Assembly: GCA_024803745.1 (NCBI GenBank)
Contig: JANJXV010000013.1
Location: 17,047,501 to 17,111,500 of the forward strand
DNA: 64,000 bases
Direction: 5' to 3'
DNA from: Megascapheus bottae
Lineage: Eukaryota; Chordata; Mammalia; Rodentia; Geomyidae
Numbering within the stretch: the stretch's first letter is position 1; every line of letters starts with the position of its first letter. Of the stretch, positions 12,821 to 24,480 are shown in pieces. Both the position numbers and the translations under genes were made by a program. Under the pieces are notes generated by a model, which worked only from the letters and a program-made list of their open reading frames with translations, had not been told where the DNA came from and made no database searches.

Positions 12821-13040
12821 TTTTTTTTCTTTCTTTTCTGTTTTTGTTTCAGTAGCACTTTGATTTGCAACCAAGTCTAGCTTTCTACCACTGAAGTCAC
12901 AACTCTATTTCCAGCATTCTTGTGGCTAATTAGAGATCAGAGACTTACAAACTTCCCTGCTTGGACTGTCTTTGAATGCAATCCTTAGATCTCAACCTTC
13001 TGGGTAGCTAGGATTACAGGTGTGAGCCGCTGGCACCTGA
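12821..13040 (-). mobile_element. B1-ID composite SINE
   Basis: Plus strand runs from a T-rich tail through antisense ID-like sequence to tagctaggattacaggtgtg at the B1 5-prime end. Confidence 0.8.
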
Positions 13041-13510
13041 CATTAACATATTTATCTGAACTTAAAGTTGCAGGAACATTGGGTTTAGTCTCTTTCTGTT
13101 TCCTTGGGATAAAAATTCAGCTGTGTGATCTTCCTACAAGAATTGTTGGATTGCCTCAGGAGCAAATTGACTTTGGTGTCTGTCTTAGAATTCTAAATAC
13201 CTTTTATACTTCATTTTTCCTAACTTCATATTTGAAGTAATAGAAGCACATTACTTTCTTTCTAAGAATTGACCATAGTCTCATATCATCCTCATCTCTC
13301 CAATCATATGTGCCACAAAAATGCTCTTGTAAAGTTAACAATGTGGATGACACTGCAATTCTCTTTCCTGGTCATGAGAAATGCTAGGAAGATACAATTC
13401 ACTTCTGAAAATGTCCATATGTGGAAAAGTATAATTCAAATAGATCAACAGGAGTGAAACATTGTAGTCTGAGGAAAATAAAAGATTCTAGAAATTATGA
13501 AATGCCTGCA
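13041..13510. other. Intergenic, no gene seen
   Basis: AT-rich sequence; the two short open frames here (13022-13240, 13269-13457) have no recognisable features, and the first overlaps a SINE end. Confidence 0.5.
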
Positions 13511-13519
13511 TATGTAATG

Positions 13520-13990
13520 GAGTCTGGTAAGAGATAAAACTCCAGAATTGGGCACAGACCAGATAATGAGGTGTTTTAATGCCATGACAAAGAGTTTGAA
13601 TATCCTCCAGAAGGCAATCAGAAGTTGAAGGCTTTTAAGGAAGGAGTTGTAAGATTAGATACATATTTTGAGCAATAGTGTGGGAAATGAATCACAGAAA
13701 GGGAAAATGGAGTGAGAAAACCCATTAGGAAGCAATTAAAGAGTGTAGATAAGAACTTATGAGGCTTCTCTAGACTCTATAGCAGCATGAAAAATTGTTG
13801 AGAGCCTTGGAAACTTCTTAGCAAATAAAATAAACAAAGTTGATTCCATGCAGAATAAGTAACAGAAGGTAGAATCTATAGAGGCATGGTGATCTATGTA
13901 TGTAGTGGTGCATACAGGGAGTATAGGAGCTTGGAAGTGGATAGGTCAATGGAACAGGGAAAAACAGCGCATCAAACTAATCTAAGACAT
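13520..13990 (-). mobile_element. L2 LINE relic
   Basis: Antisense L2 landmarks in order: a tttgaatatcctccagaagg stretch, then aaggaaggagttgtaagatt, then an attaggaagcaattaaagag stretch. Confidence 0.6.
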
Positions 13991-14049
13991 TTGAGAAACA
14001 AGATAATTGAGCTGTACCACTTGAACAACAGCTTACTGCAGGGTTGGGT

Positions 14050-14170
14050 TTTTTTGTGTGTGTTAACTTGAAATAAAAGCCATATGAACTTGCCTGCCCA
14101 GGCTGGCTTTGAACAAACATCTTCAAATCTTAACCTCCCAAGTAGCTAGGATTATGAATGTAAATCAGTG
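14050..14170 (-). mobile_element. Partial B1-ID composite SINE
   Basis: Keeps the antisense B1 half (cctgcccaggctggctttga ... tagctaggatta); the ID-like half is mostly missing. A short CA and TA-rich stretch follows to about 14260. Confidence 0.65.
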
Positions 14171-14261
14171 GTGACACACACACATGCACACGTATAAATA
14201 TCATATAAATATGTGTGTCTGGTATATACATATATGTATATAATTTATGTATATATGTTAG

Positions 14262-15560
14262 TAAGGGCATATTGGACTAGATTTACAGATAATGGACATC
14301 ATATGGTTGATATGTAGAATAAGAATAATATTGCAATATAATGCAAAAATAATAAATACAGTTTAAGGCTATTAGGTCTAAATACTAAGCTGATATGTTA
14401 AGGACAGACAAAAGAAAAGAGCCTAGACTCTCAGAAGAACAAGAGAGAGAAATAAAACATTTGAGATTAAAAAAACATGGAGAAGGAAGAGAAGGGACAT
14501 TTGAAGCAATAGTCTTATTCTAGAAATGTCAAGCAAATTTGGAACTACAAGTAGCCTTTGATTTTGACAACTAAGAGGTCACTGAAATTTTAACTGAAAG
14601 AATCTAGAATTCCAATCTCTTTCCTTAGCATAGGCTGCAACTGTGGATGGTCACCTTTTGAACAGGTTTTAGAAGTACTTGAGATTTAAAAAAAAAAAAA
14701 AAAGAATATGGGACGAGAATGTGTGATTGCTACGTTGAGTCAAATTCCTAGAGAGATAAGAGAAAGGATGAGCAAATCCTGCCTCCACAGACTGGATTGT
14801 GGCAGAGTTTACCAAACCTCTAAATAAGGGATAGGAAAGGCCGGGATACTTGAACTGGGTAACACAGGGGAAACAAGATGAATACACTGCATTTGGAGAT
14901 GTATCATCTACACACCCCTTCCAATAGTAAAGTACTCATTTTTCTAGCTGCTGTGAAGATTGAACACTTGTTGTTCATGGCTGAATTCCTTCCTAGAAGT
15001 TTACCTTGTGGAAAATTATCCCCATTACTTTTAGGCAACCTGTATTCAGTCAGTGTAGGGGAATCAAGATTCAACTTTGGTTTCTCAATCCAGGACATCC
15101 TGTCATGGAATTCCTAGCTTTTGAGCTATATACAACTGGCAGGAATCTCAATACAACTACATACTGCATGAAACTTTTCCCCAGAAGCTTATACTTTCTC
15201 TTCTACAATCCCCAAAATTAGTCTTTAACAAACCCACATCAAACTCAGTGCTGGTTTGCAGTTTGTGCTGGGGTACTCAGTCTGAGGGAATGAGCATATG
15301 TGTTACAATTATCTTCATGTCTCCCAGATGTACATCTAATCATACGAACAACATTTTGACTTCACTATTTTGAGGAATGACCAAAACTACACACTGAGAA
15401 GTTAGCATGATCCATTATTATTAGACAATAATTTTCAAGTAGCATCAAGGGTTAGAAAAGGAGTGGTATGTAATATGGCTGTTCTTAACCATGCCTGTCT
15501 TTGACACCTTTCTTCCCCAAATCTGATACATTAATTTGTCACCTCCTAAGAAGCAACATT
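14262..15560. other. Intergenic, no gene seen
   Basis: Unique-looking AT-rich sequence. Overlapping frames on both strands at 14878-15221 show no recognisable protein. Confidence 0.45.
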
Positions 15561-15564
15561 TAAA

Positions 15565-15935
15565 AAACTGATTTTGTGAAGGTGATGTACAGCGAGGTTA
15601 CAGTCAGTAAAGTTGGGTAATGAGTACATTTCTTTCAGAACAGTGTGACCTCTTCCCTCATTTTTCCCTCCCGACCAGCCTCCCACAGGTGGTGTAGTCG
15701 ATTGTCGACATGATATCTAGTGAGGATCACTGCTGCATTTGTTCACCGTTTGTCCTTCCATTTCTGTGTTCTCCTCAAACAGGAAAAATTTATATATAAG
15801 ACAAAAGGTACAGAAAACAACAACAGTGATGAAGGAGAATTTTTAAAAAGCACGAAACCAGAAAACCTCTTATTTCCATTTCTTGGAGTTCATTTCAATA
15901 AACATTATTTTATATAAATGGCTTAGTTACTTGGT
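15565..15935 (-). mobile_element. Rodent LINE-1 3-prime UTR, truncated copy
   Basis: Starts on the plus strand with gaaggtgatgtacagcgagg, the antisense L1 3-prime end of this lineage. It matches by eye, base for base over long stretches, the reverse complement of 17371-17720. It ends near the ttggagttcatttcaata block, within the 3-prime UTR, so it is strongly 5-prime truncated. Confidence 0.75.
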
Positions 15936-16030
15936 CTCTCAGTTCTAGGAGATTCTAATGAAAGGATGTTTCAGCCTATGGCTGATATTTATGACTGTGT
16001 AGACCACTTGCTGATTCATTTTTTCTTTAC
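15936..16030. other. Short unclassified interval
   Basis: Unique-looking sequence between an L1 end and a B1-like element. Confidence 0.4.
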
Positions 16031-16035
16031 TTTAA

Positions 16036-16155
16036 AAAGTTTTTCAGACAGGGCATCATTACGTAGCCCAGGGTGAGTTCATATATATTCATCCTCTTGT
16101 CTCTATCTCGCAGGTACTTGAATTAAGGGTTTGTGCCACTGTACTCAACTGCCTT
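16036..16155 (-). mobile_element. B1-like SINE
   Basis: Antisense B1: cagacagggcatcattacgt, then a diverged gtacttgaattaagggtttg and a gccactgtact end. Confidence 0.7.
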
Positions 16156-16559
16156 TTACCTTCTATCTTAATGGGCTGGGCAGTTGTGCAATTGTCATCC
16201 TTCCGTTGGAGTCAAAATCTAAAGTTCAATACATGCCTCAATGTTAACACAACTAATTATAAGCTTTAGTTATAGTGAAACAAACTTGAGAGCTCATGTA
16301 AATATTATCAGTGTGTTTGCACTCCAGAGTGGCCATGTGTTAATAAGTCTTCAGTGCAATTAGTATCTCCTGGATACTAGCATCTCCATTTGGGTTTCAG
16401 GAGGAGAATAATTGGATGAGAAGAAGGCATGGGACATGCCTTGAAAATAACCAGAGGTTTGAAGAACCACAATCCGAATGCTGTTTCTCCCTCACCTCCA
16501 CCCTTGCTTTGAGGGAGGAAAGAAAATTGCTCTGGTAAGAAATGATTGCTTGGGGGCTA

Positions 16560-16810
16560 TTAACAAGATCTGACTTGAGATGCAATGCTCCCCACGGGTC
16601 AGAAAGATGACTATATGTAGGAACTGATCATTAGAAAAATGATTAAGGCTATTATTAACGCATTACTCAATTACTTATTAATTACTTTAAAATGTGGCTA
16701 GAAATGAGGCAATTAGGAGTTCATAGTCCTAATTGGTGTTTGGAATCACGGAGGGTGAATTGATGAGCACCAGCTGCTCTGACATTTTGCCTGGTGATCT
16801 GCTCCAGAGG
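16560..16810. promoter_or_regulatory. Candidate regulatory element rich in homeodomain-type motifs
   Basis: A non-repeat stretch with a dense set of ATTA/TAAT cores (for example 16652-16690) followed by mixed-composition sequence with a CAGCTG E-box near 16770. Such clustering is seen in developmental enhancers, but conservation cannot be tested here. Confidence 0.25.
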
Positions 16811-17365
16811 AAGCAGGCTGGAGAGACCTCCTTTACAGTCTTTCTTTTCACAGCATGGCCACACTCAGGAAGAGCAGATGTTCCCCTCCCACCCTACCCC
16901 AGTCCTCAGGATAAAAGTGCACTCACACTTCTGTTTGACTGGGGAGCTTGTGAAGTTGGTGGAAAGTGGAAATCTGCCCATCCTCTTTTTCCATGATAGA
17001 CACTGGGATGTAAGGAGTGACTATGGATGGGTATGGGTGGATTAAAAGTTAGATCTGCTGAACAAGTGGGTGATTAGCCAAATAGGCACAATATTAAATA
17101 CCAGTGCTTCAGCCTTAAGGTTCTTCTTGTTTGTTGAAATTGCTGAGCTAACTACTAAAGATACTTGCATCTGGGTCTTTAGAAAGCATTTTGGTGTCTT
17201 GGGATCCTGCACTGTTAGCACACTGGATGGATGGTAAAAGACAGAACAATACACTTGGACATGATAAATTATACAAGACTCTAGACATTCATATAGTGAG
17301 ACCAAGGGAGGATATTCTTAGGGGAGGATCCTAAGGTTCAGTAGCTATGTGCATGATACCATATA
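16811..17365. other. Intergenic, no gene seen
   Basis: Non-repeat-looking sequence. Short frames at 16733-17045 and 17042-17305 have no recognisable product. Confidence 0.45.
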
Positions 17366-17370
17366 AAATG

Positions 17371-17730
17371 ATGTCTATCCAAATGAACTCCAGGAAATGA
17401 AAATAAGAGGTTTATTTTGGGGTTTCTTTCTCCTTTGCAGCTGTTTTTGTTTTCTGTACCATTTGTCTTGTATGTAAATTATTTGTTTGGGGAGGGGAAA
17501 AGAGGGTACAGAAATAGGAGAGTGAACAAATGCAGCAGTGATACTCACTAGATACCATGCTGAAAATGACCTGTACAACTTGAGGGGGGTGGAGGAAGGG
17601 AAAACTGGGAGAAAACCAGGGAAGAGGTGACTCTGTTTAAAAAGAAATGTACTCATTATCTGACTATGTAACTGTAACCCCCCTGTACATCACCTTTACA
17701 AAAACAATGATCATAATAAAAAAAAAGAAC
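17371..17730 (+). mobile_element. Rodent LINE-1 3-prime UTR with A-tail
   Basis: Sense copy of the L1 3-prime end: it starts at a diverged aactccaggaaatgaaaata, ends with cctgtacatcacctttacaa and an A-rich tail with an AATAAA at about 17716. It is the same segment as 15565-15935 in the opposite direction. Confidence 0.75.
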
Positions 17731-17914
17731 TTTGGGAAGTACTTTGGGAAGTGTCACTTATTTCCCAGGAATTTCTTCTTAAATGAGACATCTTTAAATT
17801 TGCACAAATATGCTCTTGTCTATTAGATATACATATATATTGTCCTTTTCAGTAGCTCTTACCATATCCTTTGAATAATAATTTTTATTACTTTTTAGTT
17901 CACTTAAAAAATTT

Positions 17915-18560
17915 TATTATTGAGGTGATGTATAGAGGGGTTACAGTTACATTCATCAGGTAGTGGGTATGTTTCTTCTTAGACATTGTTTTTCTCCCAC
18001 TCTCCCTTCCCCAACCTCCTCCTAATCATCTTTTTTCCCTTCCCTTCACTATTTCAAATAAACAAATAAACATATATATATATATAATGTACTAGGTACA
18101 AAAGACAGATACAGTAACAACATGAGATAAACCATAAGAGGGAAAAAAGGGGAAATAAATGCCTTCAGAAAAAACATTAAGAACAATCATAAAGATAAAT
18201 CTCTTGTTTCCCTATCCTGGAGTTCATTTTGCTTAGCCTCATCCTACATGGCCATGTGTATATAGTTTTTGAGCTGCTGTGATCCTGTGCTAGCAGGATC
18301 TTAGACACATGCTAATTGTTAAAAATGAGATAGACAATGGAACCTACGTTCCTTTGAGTCTGGCTTACTATGATTTTTTCCATATCTTTCCATTTCCTTA
18401 CAAATAGGGTGATGTCATTCTTTCTAATGGCAGCATATAATTCCATTGTGAATAGATACCATATATTCTTGATCCATTCATCTACTGAGAGGCATCTAGG
18501 TTGGTTCCATAGCTTAGCTATGGTAAATAATGCTGTGGTGAGCATGGTTGTGCTAGTCAG
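17915..18560 (-). mobile_element. Rodent LINE-1 3-prime UTR and ORF2 C-terminus
   Basis: The plus strand starts with the antisense 3-prime end (gaggtgatgtatagaggggt). The minus strand then encodes the recognisable end of ORF2 over 18312-18545, including the motif AKLWNQPRCLSVDEWIKN and a YAAIRKND-like segment. Truncated upstream; a dead copy. Its closest relative here is 34480-35460. Confidence 0.88.
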
Positions 18561-19180
18561 TTATAACTGTGAAGAGTTGGTCTCAGGTTCAGGCATAGGC
18601 AAAATGATGAGCAGCTTTCTCAACATCAGGAGTTGGTTCTATGACCAAAACCACTTTGGGAATATGGAGAAAATGGAAAGAAGTATGTCAGAAAGGAAGA
18701 GAAGTGAGGATGAGAGGTAAAAGGGAATAAAAAAAGGAACTAGAGAGAAGAGAGTGAGAAGAGATTAAAGTAGCAGAAAGTTACCACTACTATGGGAAAT
18801 GGTTCAGAAAATGCCATTTTTTCCTTAAAGTACTCCCCCAAAAGAATCGCTAAAGAAAGGAAGTTTTATGTAACTAAAATTTAGGGTCATCTAGTAGTGT
18901 GTGTGTAGTATTAATTTGTTTTACCGTGTTGCATTTCTTCCTTGTGGTCTGACCATAGAACCTCTTTTCCATATTTCTTCCACGTGGGAAACTATTCATT
19001 TCCATTTTATCTGGTCTGGTAGGGTGTCATTACAATACCCACTCCTTCCCACTTCTGTAATTTATCCAAGGGGTCAACACAAGACATAAACAATGACACC
19101 AGAATCCTTCCTTGGAATTGATATATGGGCATTAAGGGAAAAAATGATATCTGTTTGCTGGAATTACTAAGCTCTGAAGA
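18561..19180. other. Intergenic, no gene seen
   Basis: Purine-rich 18640-18790 followed by mixed sequence. No coding signal. Confidence 0.5.
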
Positions 19181-19590
19181 GGTGCATACATGTAGGAAAA
19201 CTTTTCTGGTTTGTGTTTCTGGAACTGAATTGCTGTTATTTATAAAATTGTCAGTTATAATTTTGCATACTGCTACCAGTTTATCTTTTCTATAAAATGT
19301 TTATTTTCCTGAAATCCATACCCACAATCAATAATGTCACACTTTTGAAATATTTGTCTAGTTGATGACAGGAGAATTGCCTTATTGGTTTATTTGGCAC
19401 ATCACAAAGCCCATATGGAGTTGAGTCTTCGTAATTTATTGTTCATTCAGATCTCTTTTCTCCTATGATTATAGCTTGTGACTGTTTTCCTGTTTTCTCT
19501 TATTTTGTGTGGGAGTTCTCTATATATGCTGCATATGAATCATTTGTTTAGGTGGTGGTTGTGAAAATTTTGGCGACATCTTCCTATGGT
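19180..19590 (-). mobile_element. Probable ancient L1/HAL1-type LINE fragment
   Basis: The phrase gggagttctctatatatgct and surrounding words resemble antisense ancient L1 ORF2. Strongly diverged, so the family call is tentative. Confidence 0.4.
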
Positions 19591-19824
19591 GGAATGTTCT
19601 GCTGTATTAGAAACCATCAAATTACCTTCTCTCTGCTTCACTATCTTATCTGTAAACTAGAGATGATAATGGTTTGTCATAGTGTCATAAGGAGACTATT
19701 CTGACATCAATCTGTTTTAAAAAACAAACCCAACAATTTAGACTAGTACCTGGCAACTTGATCCAGTTTGGTGAAGGGAAAGTAAAATGAGGAGGACAAA
19801 AGAATCCAAATTTTTCTTTGTAAT

Positions 19825-20072
19825 TTTTTTTTCCATTTCTTGAACTCGAATTGAATTCAGGACCTAAGCATTCCTGATCTTCTTTTGCGTAAGGCTAGCA
19901 CTCTACCACTGGAACCACAGCACCACTTCAGTTTTGTTTTGTTTCAAAAATGACAAATTGAAGATAAGTGTCTCAAGACTTTCTTGCTTGGGCTGGCTTC
20001 GAATTGTGATCCTCATATCTCAGCCTTCTGAGTAGCTGGAATTACAGATTTTAGCTACCAGTTCCAAGCCTT
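19825..20072 (-). mobile_element. B1-ID composite SINE
   Basis: T-run, antisense ID part (aaggctagcactctaccact) and antisense B1 part (ctcagccttctgagtagctg). Confidence 0.85.
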
Positions 20073-20614
20073 TCTAAATCTTCGAAACCAGCAAAATAAG
20101 TTAACTATTGGTAGGTACATTTGTTATGGTTCACATTTTATAATATCCTTTCCCGGTTCCCTAACTTTTCCCAGACATTTCTTTGCCTGTCTTTAGGAAG
20201 TCATTCAAGGTTATACTCATTTTCTATAAATTTAGCTCAAGTACCCAACTTTAAAGGATTTTGTTAGATGATCTCATTTTTGGTTTCCAAGGTTTCTCTC
20301 ACATAGTTCTTAGCTCATAGTTTTGGGATTGCTTCTGCATCTCTGCTTAATCCCATCTCCATATCCTCAAAAGCTTGCATTGGACTGGCCCTTGGAAGGG
20401 ACATCCTAAGTTTTAAGTGACTGGTTAATAGAAGCTGTTTTGAAAAATAATGCTTTCAAATTCTCGCCCAGCTAATCAGTAAGTAAAAGAGAAATGAGAG
20501 TAAGAGCAAGTTAATTTTGGAGTTACTTGTTAAGCATACTTTTCTTAAGTTGTAAACTATTTTTGGAGATCTAGTACATGTATATAGTTTGTGTATATTG
20601 TATGTGCAATCTTG
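20073..20614. other. Intergenic, no gene seen
   Basis: AT-rich, unclassified. Confidence 0.45.
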
Positions 20615-20631
20615 CTACTAATGCATTTCTT

Positions 20632-20884
20632 TTTCTTTTTCTTTTTGTTTCTTTTTTTTTTTTTTGGTTATGGGACTTAAACTCTGGGCCTGGGTGATGT
20701 CCTGAGCTCTTCAACTCAAAGCTACCACCCTACTCCTTGAGCTATGGCACCACTTTCAGTTTTCTGGTGGTTAATTGAAGATAAGAGTCTTTCAGACTTT
20801 AGTACCAGGATGGCTTTGACCCAAGATCCTCAAATCTCAGCCTCTTGAGTAGCTAGGATTACAGGTGTGAGCCACCTCGCCCAT
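20632..20884 (-). mobile_element. B1-ID composite SINE with target-site duplication
   Basis: Complete element from T-tail through ID-like and B1-like parts. Perfect 17-bp target-site duplications at 20615-20631 and 20885-20901. Confidence 0.93.
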
Positions 20885-20926
20885 CTACTAATGCATTTCT
20901 TATTTCTCTTTCACTTTATCTCTCTC

Positions 20927-20930
<4 letters not shown>

Positions 20931-20979
<49 letters not shown>
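20931..20979. repeat. (CA)n microsatellite
   Basis: About 24 CA dinucleotides without interruption. Confidence 0.97.
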
Positions 20980-22005
20980 TAACAGCAAACTGTGGAGGTA
21001 GAACAGTAGCTTACTGTGGCTCTTTCCAGAGATCACTTTAGACATTATTTTCTGGGCTGCTGAACAGATTTTTGCTAAACTGAGATCCTGGGATGCTCAC
21101 ACATCAAGGAGAAAGGAAGGTGTCATTTGGCAATTTGGCTACTGCTGATGACACCATCATTTCTCGTGAACAAAGTTAGCTCCAAGGGAGGGCTGTGAAT
21201 AAGAGCAAAAGGATAGGCAGTTAAGAAAATTGGTTGCTAGGAGTTTGTTGAGGGAAAGCAAGCTAATTTTTTTTTTGCGGAATATAAGAAAATGTAACCT
21301 ATTTATTCTGACTGTGAGAGTGTGAGAAAAAAGAGAGGCTGAAATCTTGAGAGGCACAAGGATCATGGAATCACTGTGAGAACTCCCCTTCCTATAATAC
21401 TGTTTGTTCCCCTTTCCTGTACTGAGGGCTTACTACAGCTCCTAGCACCAGTAAGCATTTAGCAAATGAGTATATTAGCGAATGTCTCCTAGATTCTGCA
21501 TATTCCTTTGTTCTTCTTTAACAGTTCTTTACTGTTAAAAACATAACCTCAGTATTTAAAAATGACACAATGAATAAAAGACACTTAGCTTTTATGTATT
21601 TCCTCCAGTCATTTCTAATTTATCACATGTGGACATTTGATATGTATATGCATAGATGTACATACATTTTTATCATGTTATAAAAGCCATCTTTTATTTT
21701 ACTTTTTATTTACATTGTGAATGTTTTTATTATAGAATAGTTTGAAAATATGATTTATAATTACTTTTGAAATACAGTATTATTAACTTAACACTTCACT
21801 GTTCTGTCTCATTTTTAGACAGCTAACCTGGTTTTCTGTTTGTTTTAGTGCTTGTTTTAGGGCTTCAGCCTAGTGAGAACACAAAACCCTGAGCTGAAGC
21901 CAAAAATTTATTGTAGGCTTTATTATCTTCTAAGACACAATTCTTTCTGTGCTTTCCTACCATATTTTATATTCTTTTTCATGCTTTTTAATGATTCAAA
22001 ACTAC
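20980..22005. other. Intergenic, no gene seen
   Basis: AT-rich sequence without recognisable coding or mobile-element signal. Confidence 0.45.
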
Positions 22006-22009
22006 TTTT

Positions 22010-22990
22010 CAAATGAGCTACCTTGTTAAAAATTTGGGCTTTTGAAAGTTTTTATTGGAATCCCATCAAACTTGTACATAATTGAGAAGATTAAAGGTAT
22101 TTTTATAGTATTTGGAATTTGCATTCAAGAACAGGCTATACGGTTCTATTTATTCTCCATTTTTTCCCTTATGTAATTGCGCATGTGTGTAGCACATCTT
22201 ATGGATGGCACAGGATTCTCTAAGTTATTTTTCTCAATGACATATCTTCATATACTTATTTTTGCTTATTTTTAAGGATATAGACTAAAATAACTTATCA
22301 TAATTCCAACTAGATAATTATTATGAAAATATACTTTTTCAAGTTACATAGATACTTATGTTATGTCTTCCCAAATTCTCTCCTTGGTTTGAATGATTTT
22401 TATTAAAATTTCCTGTATTCTATTGTTCCTCCATGATAATTACATGTTATATTAGGTGGTTGTATTAAGAACAAAAACTAAGAAAGATGCCTGGTAAGAA
22501 TTATCTGGAGAATAGGGATGAGGTATCCAGATCCTCTAGAACCAACAAAGTAACGATTTATAAAATATTCTTCTCCTTAGTTTCATAGCTTCAGCTCTGT
22601 TGTTGTATCACAAAACTACAAAATAATGTTAAATATTAATACTGAAGACATTAAGTTTTTTCCTTTGGCCCCTGCGATTTCAAGGCTATTTAGCCTTCAG
22701 AATATTGCCTAACAAGTTTTGACATCCATGTTCATGTCAAGGAATTTCCTCCTTTTCTTATTCTGCAAGGCTTTTCTAAGGAACCAATGTTAAATTTTAT
22801 GAAAAATATTTTACAGCATCTGTGGATGTGAAGACATTGTTTTTCTCCTGTGATCTAGTATCAGTGGACAATACTAATAAATTTACTATTAGCAAGTAAA
22901 TTTTACAGTGCAGGAATGAAATCCACACAGCACTCAGGGAATAATATCCTGTAGTATATTGTTAGTCTGTTGTCATTGGTCTCTCTAAGA
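22010..22990 (-). mobile_element. Probable ancient LINE-1 ORF2 fragment
   Basis: Words such as ttttattggaatcccatcaa, tcaaggaatttcctcctttt and a gatctagtatcagtgg... region fit antisense L1 ORF2 order. The first about 148 bp recurs at 29544-29691, supporting its repeat nature. Too diverged for a subfamily. Confidence 0.45.
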
Positions 22991-23665
22991 TGTTTATCTT
23001 TAAAACATCATTAAAATTATAATCTTTCCACCCCCTTCCCTGTATGAGATAACCTTACTCGGCATGCTTCTTAGTTTTTGCTCTTAATGCAACCATCCAG
23101 CAACATGTAAATACAGTGCAAGCTCCAGAGAAGCACAAGTGTTTGGTTTATTTGCTGTTGACATATTCTAGTTTACCTGACATACATTCTAGACATCATG
23201 ACATGGCATCTTCTTTTAAATATTTTTCTTCTTTACCGAAGGAAACCTAACATCATTTAATGTTCTGTAGAAATGTAAACTAAATGAACAGAATGTTAGT
23301 GATACTGTGTGGGTATGAATGAAGAGAAAAGGCATATTCTTCCAGGAGCAGGTTACATTCATGAGATAGGATTCAGAATGTTCTTGTGAGAACAAAAGCC
23401 CTCCCTAGAAATCTGAGTAGCAGAAGTAGGTGTACTTTATCTAGTATTTGGCATGGCTGTTTAAACTGCCTCATCTAGGTATCATGCAGAGGTATGCATT
23501 TAAGGATAGGGTACTTGATTCCATTCAAATGTTTGAATGTCAAGGATGTCCAAAATTCCAGTGACACTGTTCTAAATGGATATAGTTGGTACTCAATAAT
23601 TCCCATTCTTTAATATTCATGTGTGTACACCTATTCCAGTGGTTATGGGCTGGATTTATTCATTC
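22991..23665. other. Intergenic, no gene seen
   Basis: Unclassified AT-rich sequence; includes a small 8-bp-arm palindrome at 23522-23539. Confidence 0.45.
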
Positions 23666-23669
23666 ACTA

Positions 23670-23832
23670 GAAATAAAGAAAAATGGGAGGAAAAAAGAAA
23701 GGGAGGAAAGAAGCAAAGAAGAAAGAAAGGATGGAAAGAAGAGAAAAAAAGTGAGGAGAGGAAGAAAAAAAGAAGGGAAGAGGGGGAGAGGAAGAAGAAA
23801 AAGGAACTGAAAGGAAAAGAGAAGATAGGATA
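23670..23832 (+). repeat. Purine-only low-complexity tract
   Basis: About 160 bp of nearly pure A/G (imperfect GAAA/GGAA units) on the plus strand. The Lys/Arg/Glu-rich open frames across it are artefacts of composition. Confidence 0.92.
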
Positions 23833-24225
23833 TTATTGAAAATATAATTCAGCAAAGATCATTCTAAGGTTAAGTTACAAAAATACTTTGAATCCCATCT
23901 CCCTAAGCATTTTGGATATTTTTATTTCTCTAGTTTACTTGCTTTGAGAAAAGCCAACTGTGGAATTGTGAGCTAACCCATTGGCAAGAAATAGAGGAAA
24001 GTTTTGAAGAAAATAACCACTAAGAAACTGAGGTCCCAGTCCAATAGCATGGAAACATGCAAACTATCACATGGGTAGTGTTAGAAGGAATATCTGCCCC
24101 CAGTCAAACCCTGAGATGAGACTACAGACCTGACTTATACAACCTGGTACAATCTCATGAAAAACTTCAAATTAGGTGTATCTGGCTCAGCCACAGCTGT
24201 ATATCTTAACGATGGAGATATTGTA
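23833..24225. other. Intergenic, no gene seen
   Basis: No recognisable feature. Confidence 0.45.
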
Positions 24226-24227
24226 CT

Positions 24228-24480
24228 CTTTGGATCTAATATCCACATATCAAAGAGACCATGTGCTTTTTGTTCCTTTGGTCTTGACTTGTCTCACTCA
24301 ATATGATTTGCTCTAGTTTCATCCACTTCCCAGGAAATGCCATTATTTTCTCTTGTTTATTGGCTATGTAGAATTCCATTGTATATATGTACCACATTTT
24401 TGTATCCATTCATCTGCAGTGGGGCATCTGGGTTGTTTCCATCGCTTGGCTATTGTGAATAGTGCAGAGATGAACATGTC
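24228..24480 (-). mobile_element. LINE-1 ORF2 C-terminal fragment
   Basis: Antisense ORF2 end with gtagaattccattgtatata, a diverged atccattcatctgcagtg and a tggctattgtgaatagtgca block. Different and older 3-prime sequence than the rodent L1 copies at 17.9 and 34.5 kb. Confidence 0.8.

Noticed and set aside
18312..18545. Minus-strand ORF as a possible host gene
   Set aside because: It is the decayed C-terminus of L1 ORF2 (WNQPRC motif), part of a truncated mobile element.
20931..20979. CRISPR-like regular repeats
   Set aside because: The only periodic sequences are microsatellites without spacers; the genome is mammalian.
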